From a virus: DNA of 36,313 nt. Numbering within the stretch: position 1 is the first letter of the stretch; each line of letters starts with the position of its first letter. Positions 30,831 to 36,256 of the stretch are shown in pieces. Where the stretch lies: positions 1 to 36,313 of IMG/VR virus record IMGVR_UViG_3300008448_000287; one strand, written 5' to 3'. The position numbers and the translations under genes are program-made. The notes below the pieces were generated by a model that made no database searches, was not told the DNA's origin, and saw only the letters and a program-made list of their open reading frames with translations.

Positions 30831-31620
30831 TCAGGGCATCAATAAATTCGACATCTGAAGTGTATTGAGTGTAATCAGCGTAAACACTTCGAAGTTCATC
30901 GACTGTGTCACAGAGTTCAATTCGGACAAGAGCCTCTTGCCATTGTGTTCCCCTGACGGTTTCAAATAATCCCTCTTCAGGTTCTTTTTTCTTCCTGCCA
31001 GGTTTGTTTACCGGCAACTCAGGCTTTGGCTCTTCATTCTTAGCTTCTATTTGCTTAGGTTCGACCGGCACATAGGATGTATCGATTGTATCAGCACCAA
31101 TCTCTTCGGAGGTATACGGCATACCTCCAAGTTCGTCTGAGAAACACAATCTGAAGCCTTGACTAATAGCAACCTTCTTGAGCATCGTGTATGGCTTGTC
31201 TTTCCAAAACTTAGTTGGATAGCCATCTTTGGTTTTCTGACAATATTCGCTGAACCATACTTCGTGAACAAAAGGATATGACCAATCCTTTCTGTAAATG
31301 GTGATGGTAGCCTTAATCTGACTCTGAGCAATGTTCTTCGGATCAAGAACACCTTCGGTAGTCACATTCCATCCTGCAAGATTACCGCTACGCTCTGCCC
31401 TTTTGATATAGGTTTCGTAGCCAACAATAATGGAGAAGTTTTCTCCGTACTTAGAGGCATAAATCTCCCTCTTAAAAGGGTTCAGCCCAAAAGCATTGCA
31501 AATCTCCAAGAATTGCTGTTTTTGAGAGGCATTCAGACTTGTTGCCAAGTTCATTGTTTCCAGGTATGCCATGATTTTTTCCTTCTCGATGGCATTGTTT
31601 ACTGTGAGGTTGTTTTCCAT
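30784..31620 (-). CDS. recT: RecT/Bet-family single-strand annealing recombinase
   Basis: 278 aa. The core matches the Bet/RecT family: LNASQKQQFLEICNAFGLNP, FKREIYASKYG, FSIIVGYETYIKRAERSG, then FVHEVWFSEYC and TMLKKVAISQGFRLCFSDEL. It anneals complementary strands with SSB during recombination-dependent replication. The C-terminal 80 residues contain a basic linker (NKPGRKKKEPEE) and a helical end. No RecE/Exo-type nuclease lies next to it; the PD-(D/E)XK protein at 3179-3736 is a distant possible partner. The start follows TAACCTCAAAAACA, and a -7 element lies at 31640. Confidence 0.88.
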   Translation of the reverse strand: MENNLTVNNAIEKEKIMAYLETMNLATSLNASQKQQFLEICNAFGLNPFKREIYASKYGENFSIIVGYETYIKRAERSGNLAGWNVTTEGVLDPKNIAQSQIKATITIYRKDWSYPFVHEVWFSEYCQKTKDGYPTKFWKDKPYTMLKKVAISQGFRLCFSDELGGMPYTSEEIGADTIDTSYVPVEPKQIEAKNEEPKPELPVNKPGRKKKEPEEGLFETVRGTQWQEALVRIELCDTVDELRSVYADYTQYTSDVEFIDALSAKRKKIEASQSHKL

Positions 31621-31639
31621 TGTTTTTGAGGTTAGATGA

Positions 31640-31647
31640 CAAAGATA
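31640..31647 (-). promoter_or_regulatory. Candidate leftward promoter (-7) for recT and replication genes
   Basis: TATCTTTG on the minus strand, about 20 bp before the recT start. At -33 (spacer 18) TTCG is found, one base off TTTG. The gap between the two genes is only 41 bp and otherwise holds the AACCTCAAAAAC leader. Confidence 0.5.
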
Positions 31648-31661
31648 ATAAAATTATTATT

Positions 31662-32144
31662 TCAGCGAAGTTGGAGGCAATTAATTACCAATTTTAATCC
31701 TTGTCGCTGTTCTTCAGTAAGATACGTTTCGACAAAGCCTCTCATGTGATAGGCTCTGATACAAATGATCTCTCTTTCTTTGAGTTTTTGGTACTCCTTT
31801 TTATGGCCGTAAAGGCCATTAAACATTAGCTTGATGTCACCTGAACAATTGAAGTCACCGGAATGGTTCAGATTAAGAATTTCATCGTTATCAAGCAGGA
31901 ATTGAACCTGGCTGTCTTCCCGAATGCAGGAAACTTTCTGACCCATGTCAAGTTTCATAACGAAATTTCCATGAGATGAATACAGACAGAAAATGGTCAT
32001 CTCATTTGTCTTAATCGGATACTTCTGTGCTTCGAACGAAGTCTTGGCAAAGGAATCATTGATGATGTCAATTACATCTTCGCATTGGGCATTTGCTGAG
32101 TTCATCATCCCGATGAAGGCAGCTGATAAGAGTAGTTTTTTCAT
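31662..32144 (-). CDS. Exported (periplasmic) protein, 160 aa
   Basis: A clear signal peptide: MKKLLLSAAFIGMMNSANAQ, with an ANA-Q cleavage site typical of Bacteroidota. The mature part has five cysteines (CEDV, FCLYSS, CIRE, NCSG, ICIRAY) and later GLKLVINCLQLR; beta-rich front, helical end. No enzyme motif is recognised. An exported early protein could modify the envelope, for example to exclude superinfecting phages; this is inference. It sits behind the hairpin at 32170-32202 and before recT. Confidence 0.7.
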   Translation of the reverse strand: MKKLLLSAAFIGMMNSANAQCEDVIDIINDSFAKTSFEAQKYPIKTNEMTIFCLYSSHGNFVMKLDMGQKVSCIREDSQVQFLLDNDEILNLNHSGDFNCSGDIKLMFNGLYGHKKEYQKLKEREIICIRAYHMRGFVETYLTEEQRQGLKLVINCLQLR

Positions 32145-32169
32145 TGGGTTTGGGTTTGTGAGTAATTTA

Positions 32170-32202
32170 TTTGCGGTGAATAAGTGATTTAATCACCGCA
32201 AA
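32170..32202. repeat. Perfect 10-bp inverted repeat between two early genes
   Basis: TTTGCGGTGA (32170-32179) and TCACCGCAAA (32193-32202) flank a 13-nt AT-rich loop. The loop edge contains TGATTTAATCA, a second, overlapping palindrome. It lies after the MazG-like gene and before the exported protein gene. Without a T-run in the leftward direction it is either a weak terminator, an mRNA-stabilising hairpin or an operator. Confidence 0.55.
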
Positions 32203-32220
32203 CTTTGCTGTCTGTCTTAA

Positions 32221-32595
32221 TCAATAATTCTTTCCGTGAAGGATTTCCCTTCCCTTATTGTACTTGACTTTTTCCCTTACATGGAATTCTATATCGACAT
32301 TGAAACCACCGCACATATCGAGAATTCTAATAAGTGCATCAGCGATTTCATCTTCGAAGGTGTCCTTGTAAAAGTCTTCGAATGCTTTCTTTTCGATTTC
32401 ACCATCCATTGGAGGCATTGCTAAATTGCCATTGCGATGTGCTTCCATCGCTTCAGCAAGTTCAGTCACGATAAGCATTAAGGTTTCACCCTTGTTTCTT
32501 GGGTAATTCCAAAATCCTTTTTCGACATTGTTGGAATGAATCAGTCTTGACATCTGATTGAGGCCGATAAATACTGTGTTTTCTTTCATGTTCAT
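32221..32595 (-). CDS. MazG-like nucleotide pyrophosphohydrolase
   Basis: 124 aa, all-alpha NTP-PPase pattern: E45-x-x-E48 in VTELAEAMEAHR and E83-x-x-D86 in EDEIADALIRILDM supply the Mg-binding residues. The C-terminal KVKYNKGREILHGK is typical for phage MazG-like proteins. It hydrolyses (d)NTPs to monophosphates and pyrophosphate, tuning nucleotide pools or alarmones during infection. It overlaps the upstream stop by ATGA (32592-32595); a second ATG two codons later is also possible. Confidence 0.82.
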   Translation of the reverse strand: MNMKENTVFIGLNQMSRLIHSNNVEKGFWNYPRNKGETLMLIVTELAEAMEAHRNGNLAMPPMDGEIEKKAFEDFYKDTFEDEIADALIRILDMCGGFNVDIEFHVREKVKYNKGREILHGKNY

Positions 32596-33083
32596 TTTGC
32601 TTTTGGGATTGTGATTTCAACGATTGTTTTTGAGGTTCTTTTTGCCGGTAAGTAAGTCACTACTTCGCCTGTGTCGGGATCAACTACAGGAGTCGGACGA
32701 TGTAATGTCTTGATGAATGTTTCAACTTCCTTCATCTGATTTTTGATTTCCATCAGATGCTCATTATGCATATTCCAAATCTTGTTTTCGGAATAATCAT
32801 ACTTGACTCCTGCTTCCTTTCTTTTGAACTGAATGCCGTTCCTGATGACTCCGTTTTCGGCATCCTTGCCATAGACATCGATGTCATGCACCAGGTTATT
32901 TCTGATTTGTTCCATCGCTGATTCCAACGATTGAAGAAGAAATTCGACCTTACCGGCAAAGATGAAAGGATCAACTTTTCCTGAGTTGAATTCATCGAGA
33001 ATAATGGATGAGATATCTCTTACATGACCTTTGTCGATTGAATCAACACCATTGATGATCTGAATTACTGATTGGTTTTCCAT
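32592..33083 (-). CDS. Hypothetical protein, 163 aa
   Basis: It starts 19 bp inside the methyltransferase end and overlaps the MazG-like start (ATGA). It is acidic and helical, with a possible coiled coil (EFLLQSLESAMEQIRNNLVH and NEHLMEIKNQMKEVETFIKT), and ends in a Pro/Thr-rich tail (RPTPVVDPDTGEVVTYLPAK). No family is recognised. Coupling on both sides places it in the nucleotide/DNA modification group. Confidence 0.55.
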   Translation of the reverse strand: MENQSVIQIINGVDSIDKGHVRDISSIILDEFNSGKVDPFIFAGKVEFLLQSLESAMEQIRNNLVHDIDVYGKDAENGVIRNGIQFKRKEAGVKYDYSENKIWNMHNEHLMEIKNQMKEVETFIKTLHRPTPVVDPDTGEVVTYLPAKRTSKTIVEITIPKAK

Positions 33084-34135
33084 TGTTCTTGGTTCTGATA
33101 TTGTTCGATTGTTTTGAAGATTTGATATGCGACATTAGGAACTATTGCATTACCATAGCCCATCAAGGATTCTGTTCTCCATTTAGAAAAGGTAATTCCG
33201 TCCAATTTATCGGGAAGCCCATCATCTCTGCCACAAATCGGGGGTTGAGTTGGGAACTCTTCCCAGGTTGAGCGAATTGGTCGGCTAAATTGTCGGCTAT
33301 TGGTTTCAATCTCCCTCTCTTCTCTAAGGCTTCCGTTGAACTTGCTCCCTTGTAATTTTGAGTTGCAGGAGTCGGAAGTAAGCCATTCCTTGCCATTTGC
33401 CTTAATGACATCTGTAAATTGATCCCCTTGTTCGAATATTTCTCCTTGTCTTCTTCCCATTTCTCCGGAGTCCTTGAGCTGTTGTAGTCGAATTTTTGAG
33501 GTGTCGGGAGCATCCCCGAATAAAGAACCTGAATCAAAAGGCAATTGTACTTGTTGTTTGGATGTTGGGCATTGTTCTTGCCCAACTCCGTTCGAAGTTT
33601 TTGTCTTTCCTGATATTTCTCCGGTGTTTCGGGCATCTGAATTGTTCCTGGCGTGAGCAACAAACCAACATCTGATTCTTTGGTGAGGTGCGTTGACGCT
33701 TGCAGCAGGAAGTAATATCGGTTGTACTTCGTAGCCTTGATTTTCCAAGTCAGCACACACTTCTTCGAAGACCAATCCTTCTGACCAATTAGTAATGCCA
33801 TAAACATTTTCGCCCAAGACCCAACTTGGTTTAACTTCTCTAATTGCTCTAAGCATCGAAGGCCAGAGGTGTCGGCTGTCATCTTTCCCAAGTCTTTTTC
33901 CTGCTGAACTGTATGGCTGACATGGAAAGCCTCCGGTGATGATGTCAATTCTGTTTCTGTAAACAGAGAAATCTGTTTTGGTGATGTCTTCATGTCCTAT
34001 TGCGTTTGGGAAATGATATTTTAACACTTTTTGTGCGAAGGGATTGATTTCACACCATGCAACTGTATTCCATCCCATCCAATGAGCTGCGATAGAGAAT
34101 CCCCCTATTCCTTCGAACAATCCTAAATGGTTCAT
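33065..34135 (-). CDS. C5-cytosine DNA methyltransferase
   Basis: 356 aa. SAM-binding motif I is LFEGIGGFSIAA (6-17). The catalytic PCQ loop is GGFPCQPYSS (68-77) with Cys72, ENV is at 109-111, QRIRCW at about 152-157 and motif X GYGNAIVPNVAYQIF near 325-340. It methylates cytosine in a short target, probably protecting phage DNA from restriction; no cognate endonuclease is adjacent. The region between motifs VIII and X is low in hydrophobic residues and coincides with a second open frame of 276 codons on the same strand. It overlaps both neighbours (ATGA with the upstream gene). Confidence 0.92.
   Translation of the reverse strand: MNHLGLFEGIGGFSIAAHWMGWNTVAWCEINPFAQKVLKYHFPNAIGHEDITKTDFSVYRNRIDIITGGFPCQPYSSAGKRLGKDDSRHLWPSMLRAIREVKPSWVLGENVYGITNWSEGLVFEEVCADLENQGYEVQPILLPAASVNAPHQRIRCWFVAHARNNSDARNTGEISGKTKTSNGVGQEQCPTSKQQVQLPFDSGSLFGDAPDTSKIRLQQLKDSGEMGRRQGEIFEQGDQFTDVIKANGKEWLTSDSCNSKLQGSKFNGSLREEREIETNSRQFSRPIRSTWEEFPTQPPICGRDDGLPDKLDGITFSKWRTESLMGYGNAIVPNVAYQIFKTIEQYQNQEQWKTNQ
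33163..33993 (-). CDS. Overlapping gene within the methyltransferase gene (dual coding), 276 aa
   Basis: In the +1 frame relative to the methyltransferase, an ATG-started frame of 276 codons runs entirely inside codons ~48-324. The product reads as a real protein: MKTSPKQISLFTETELTSSP, VGSWAKMFMALLIGQKDWSS, KKCVLTWKIKATKYNRYYFL, three L-x-TP blocks (GLLLTPGT, GMLPTPQK, GLLPTPAT) and the end LNPRFVAEMMGFPINWTELP. I recall similar proteins (LLPTPTA..., LNPxFVExMMGFPxGWT) found overlapping dcm-type genes in other phages and bacteria. The function is unknown; it may act with the methyltransferase. Confidence 0.65.
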   Translation of the reverse strand: MKTSPKQISLFTETELTSSPEAFHVSHTVQQEKDLGKMTADTSGLRCLEQLEKLNQVGSWAKMFMALLIGQKDWSSKKCVLTWKIKATKYNRYYFLLQASTHLTKESDVGLLLTPGTIQMPETPEKYQERQKLRTELGKNNAQHPNNKYNCLLIQVLYSGMLPTPQKFDYNSSRTPEKWEEDKEKYSNKGINLQMSLRQMARNGLLPTPATQNYKGASSTEALEKRGRLKPIADNLADQFAQPGKSSQLNPRFVAEMMGFPINWTELPFLNGEQNP

Positions 34136-34470
34136 ATTTCCGATTGTTTCTCTGAGGTATAAGGAGTCAATTCAATCTTTCTCTTGATCCCTTGGAGATG
34201 ATGAAACAACTTGATGTTTATGCATTCGGCCAATGTCCTTCCTGCCGTTTGCAATTCCTGATTGATGTCAACTAAAAAGTAGTACATCCAATTCACGCAC
34301 ATCTCATTTATTTCATTTCGTTCGTGCTTAATTGACCTGGAGCGTCTGTTTATCGCATTAATGATAAACATGATTTCCATATCGTTGAATTCGTTCTTGC
34401 AAGCGAGAAATCTTTTCGATTTTTGGTCGTAAAACATATCACCGCCTTTGTTTTGAGATATATTTGCCAT
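34132..34470 (-). CDS. Hypothetical protein, 112 aa
   Basis: It overlaps the methyltransferase start (ATGA at 34132-34135) and begins after ACAGACCTC. It is a mostly helical protein with a basic middle (IINAINRRSRSIKHERNEIN) and a Trp/Tyr/Phe-rich segment (EMCVNWMYYFLVDINQEL). No family is recognised. As the gene before the methyltransferase it might regulate it or be an anti-restriction accessory; there is no direct evidence. Confidence 0.55.
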   Translation of the reverse strand: MANISQNKGGDMFYDQKSKRFLACKNEFNDMEIMFIINAINRRSRSIKHERNEINEMCVNWMYYFLVDINQELQTAGRTLAECINIKLFHHLQGIKRKIELTPYTSEKQSEI

Positions 34471-34504
34471 GAGGTCTGTGTTTATTGTTCGTTCATTGGG
34501 GAAT

Positions 34505-34526
34505 GGGGTGATTGAGAGGTCACCCC
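34505..34526. other. Hairpin overlapping a gene end
   Basis: GGGGTGA/TCACCCC (34505-34511 with 34520-34526) overlaps the stop codon of the leftward gene ending at 34520. The T-run is only on the right side (rightward direction), although no rightward gene is present. It may therefore attenuate antisense transcription or protect the 3' end of the leftward mRNA. Confidence 0.4.
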
Positions 34527-34684
34527 TTCTTTTTTATTGCATCATTTGCACATGAGATCATCGCAGCTATGCACATGAAAGTGAAGATGACCAAACATAC
34601 ATGACAGATGACCATGAACGTATGAGAGATGAAGGTTAGATATGTGATGAAACATATCAGAGCGAAATAAAGAAGTCCTTGCAT
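34520..34684 (-). CDS. Small membrane protein, 54 aa
   Basis: The ATG at 34684 is chosen because it follows AACCTCAAAAACACAAACTC, the recurrent leader motif. A longer reading from a TTG at 34780 (86 aa) would overlap the 48-codon gene upstream. The peptide is nearly all hydrophobic, with two helices (GLLYFALICFITYLTFIS and FMVICHVCLVIFTFMCIAAM) and a short basic end. Cysteines lie within the helices. Function unknown; possibly an early envelope-acting peptide. Confidence 0.55.
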   Translation of the reverse strand: MQGLLYFALICFITYLTFISHTFMVICHVCLVIFTFMCIAAMISCANDAIKKKG

Positions 34685-34709
34685 GAGTTTGTGTTTTTGA
34701 GGTTGTTTT

Positions 34710-34856
34710 TTATCTCCAATTCCATCCGTTAGGGATGATAGTTCTTGTGTGAGTCCTTCGAATCCTTTCCAAGATTTCAATCTTTGATGGAATTCCTGAA
34801 GTCTTCCTGCAATGGAGAAATTGCATCAATAAGCGGTAATCGATGTGGTAATTCAT
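34710..34856 (-). CDS. Possible small basic protein, 48 aa
   Basis: ATG at 34856 follows CTAACCCAAAACTCAT and lies about 25 bp downstream of a -7 element. It reads MNYHIDYRLLMQFLHCRKTS and on to a basic Trp-containing end. It ends 25 bp before the next start. Alternatively the DNA codes in the frame that joins the TTG start at 34780 (LKSWKGFEGLTQELSSLTDG), which also looks protein-like. The two readings cannot both be main products. Confidence 0.35.
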   Translation of the reverse strand: MNYHIDYRLLMQFLHCRKTSGIPSKIEILERIRRTHTRTIIPNGWNWR

Positions 34857-34879
34857 ATGAGTTTTGGGTTAGTGGTAAA

Positions 34880-34887
34880 CAAAGATA
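34880..34887 (-). promoter_or_regulatory. Candidate leftward promoter (-7 element)
   Basis: TATCTTTG on the minus strand, 23 bp after the bidirectional terminator at 34910-34934 and upstream of the small genes 34856/34684. No -33 match is present. The terminator-then-promoter layout repeats the one at 5053-5089. Confidence 0.45.
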
Positions 34888-34909
34888 TAAATAATTTGGA
34901 TAATGGGAT

Positions 34910-34934
34910 AAAAAAGGGGTTTCCCCCTTTTTTT
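34910..34934 (-). terminator. Rho-independent terminator, bidirectional in form
   Basis: Reading leftward: A7, GGGGG, AAA loop, CCCC, T6, directly behind the stop codon of the exported protein gene. The A/T tracts on both sides would allow function in either direction. Confidence 0.8.
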
Positions 34935-35269
34935 CAGAGTGAACGCAGGTACAGGATGCTTTGAATGATATCCTTCTTATCAGCGTAGGGAATAATTTCC
35001 ATGAACTGAAGGATCAGGGTCTTGTTGTATGCATCCATTTTATTCGATACACGGTCGAATTTGCCTTGGGTGTACTTCGTAGTCGGAACTGAGTGCGAAA
35101 TGGTGTCAAAAGTCACATATGCGAGTTTTTTGGATACTCTTTGGACTTCCTTAAGGTATACATCGGCCAAATCAACTTTTTTCATCCTTTCAAGCTGCAA
35201 GGTGTCGGTCTGAGCGTTCGTTACATTCGATGCAAACATGATGATGCATCCAAGAATCAGTTTTTTCAT
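34934..35269 (-). CDS. Exported (periplasmic) protein, 111 aa
   Basis: The signal peptide MKKLILGCIIMFASNVTNAQ ends in a TNA-Q cleavage site, as in the exported protein at 31662-32144. The Cys in the h-region is too early for a normal lipobox. The mature part is about 90 residues and charged: DTLQLERMKKVDLADVYLKE, then RVSNKMDAYNKTLILQFMEI. No family is recognised. A second small exported early protein supports a theme of envelope modification. It has its own candidate promoter and a terminator. Confidence 0.7.
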   Translation of the reverse strand: MKKLILGCIIMFASNVTNAQTDTLQLERMKKVDLADVYLKEVQRVSKKLAYVTFDTISHSVPTTKYTQGKFDRVSNKMDAYNKTLILQFMEIIPYADKKDIIQSILYLRSL

Positions 35270-35292
35270 GTGTTTAGAGGTTGTTTGAGGTT

Positions 35293-35300
35293 CAAAGGTA
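35293..35300 (-). promoter_or_regulatory. Candidate leftward promoter (-7 element)
   Basis: TACCTTTG on the minus strand, about 24 bp upstream of the start at 35269, in the 36-bp gap behind the preceding gene. No -33 match (TGGA). The leader contains AACCTC twice. Confidence 0.35.
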
Positions 35301-35305
35301 CTTTT

Positions 35306-35557
35306 TTATTGGAATGTGATCCATTTGTCCGAATTCCCTATTTTATTGTCACCGGAGCGATAAATGACCTGGTCATTGGCATCCTTGATTTCGTTAGGTG
35401 TATCGACATAAAAATCTTCGGGAAATAATTCGTACCAATGGTCAATTATAGAAGTTCTTGCTTCCTGAATTGATCCTGTGCAGAATCCGATGATTTTTGA
35501 GAACCCAGGTCGTGGCATGGTATTCCCATGATTTAAGATGATAGTGTATTCTTTCAT
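35306..35557 (-). CDS. Hypothetical protein, 83 aa
   Basis: It starts after CTTAAAACTCAAAA. The product (MKEYTIILNHGNTMPRPGFS) is a small alpha/beta protein with a helical segment (GSIQEARTSIIDHWYELFPE) and an end with YRSGDNKIGNSDKWITFQ. No family is recognised. The hairpin at 35581-35611 lies in front of it. Confidence 0.55.
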   Translation of the reverse strand: MKEYTIILNHGNTMPRPGFSKIIGFCTGSIQEARTSIIDHWYELFPEDFYVDTPNEIKDANDQVIYRSGDNKIGNSDKWITFQ

Positions 35558-35580
35558 TTTTGAGTTTTAAGGCGTTTAAA

Positions 35581-35611
35581 GGGTCACCGGCATCCAATGT
35601 ACCGATGACCC
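35581..35611 (-). terminator. Hairpin between early genes, weak terminator candidate
   Basis: A 10-bp stem GGGTCATCGG/CCGGTGACCC (one G-U pair on the minus strand) with an 11-nt loop, followed leftward by TTTAAACG only. It lies between the stop at 35624 and the start at 35557. Termination would be inefficient; mRNA processing or stabilisation is an alternative. Confidence 0.45.
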
Positions 35612-35623
35612 CGAATTCATCCG

Positions 35624-35935
35624 TTAAATGTCTTGAAAAACTGTCCAAATTCCTTTGATTTCGACATTGCCCATGTACGTTTCGATTTCCAATGTATCTA
35701 TCCAAATAACATTGACCATCGGCCCAAATTTGAGGCTATATTGATCCAAGACGATACACTTGGCATCCAAGGCTTCATCCTTGTAATGGAGAACTGTGCC
35801 AGGTGCGAGGTCAGCCATGTAACGTGTTACCGGTTTGAGGTCATCCTTTTTCCATTGCAAGTATTCAAGCAATGTCTGAGAACTGTAAGGGGTAACACTT
35901 GTTTGTTCGGTCTGATTTGATTTGTTCGTTTCCAT
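35624..35935 (-). CDS. Hypothetical protein, 103 aa
   Basis: It begins after CAAACCTCAAAAATC, one of the best copies of the leader motif. It has a polar start (METNKSNQTEQTSVTPYSSQ) and then a small beta-rich domain (APGTVLHYKDEALDAKCIVL and GPMVNVIWIDTLEIETYMG) that looks like an SH3-like or beta-barrel fold. No family is recognised. Confidence 0.55.
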   Translation of the reverse strand: METNKSNQTEQTSVTPYSSQTLLEYLQWKKDDLKPVTRYMADLAPGTVLHYKDEALDAKCIVLDQYSLKFGPMVNVIWIDTLEIETYMGNVEIKGIWTVFQDI

Positions 35936-35985
35936 GATTTTTGAGGTTTGAGAGTTTTAATCTGAGAGAATTTGAAGGTAAGTAA

Positions 35986-36243
35986 TTAGTGAATGTAATC
36001 CGTGATCCTTTCGAAAAAAACGTAATCTTCGTGATGACGTTCGAAATATGCCTGTTCCTGAGCCTGAACATAGGCTGCGGTATTCCTGGCTTCGTGTTCG
36101 TGCATCTGTAAACGGAATTCCGTGTGACACTTCGTGCAAAGGGTAATTTTGCAATACCTATCCCATCCAATGGGATCACCTTTACGAATCCGACATTTAC
36201 ACTCCGTACATTTGCCGGTATACTTTGCGATTAATGCTAACAT
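35986..36243 (-). CDS. Small zinc-ribbon-like protein, 85 aa
   Basis: Four cysteines in two pairs: GKCTECKCRIRKGDPIGWDR and ITLCTKCHTEF form a C-x2-C(-x-C)...C-x2-C-H zinc-binding pattern, resembling PARP-type or other short treble-clef fingers seen in phage proteins. The C-terminal half is helical and rich in Glu, His and aromatics. Possible roles are host polymerase or nucleic-acid binding. It starts after AACCTAAAACGTC, 13 bp behind the end of the partial gene at the right edge. Confidence 0.6.
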   Translation of the reverse strand: MLALIAKYTGKCTECKCRIRKGDPIGWDRYCKITLCTKCHTEFRLQMHEHEARNTAAYVQAQEQAYFERHHEDYVFFERITDYIH

Positions 36244-36256
36244 GACGTTTTAGGTT

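Noticed and set aside
31047-31352. 101-codon same-strand frame within recT
   Set aside because: No leader and an Arg/Leu/Ser-rich random look; unlike the methyltransferase overlap there is no recognisable pattern.
35442-35705. 87-codon frame overlapping two small early genes
   Set aside because: It crosses the intergenic hairpin and the ends of two better-supported genes.
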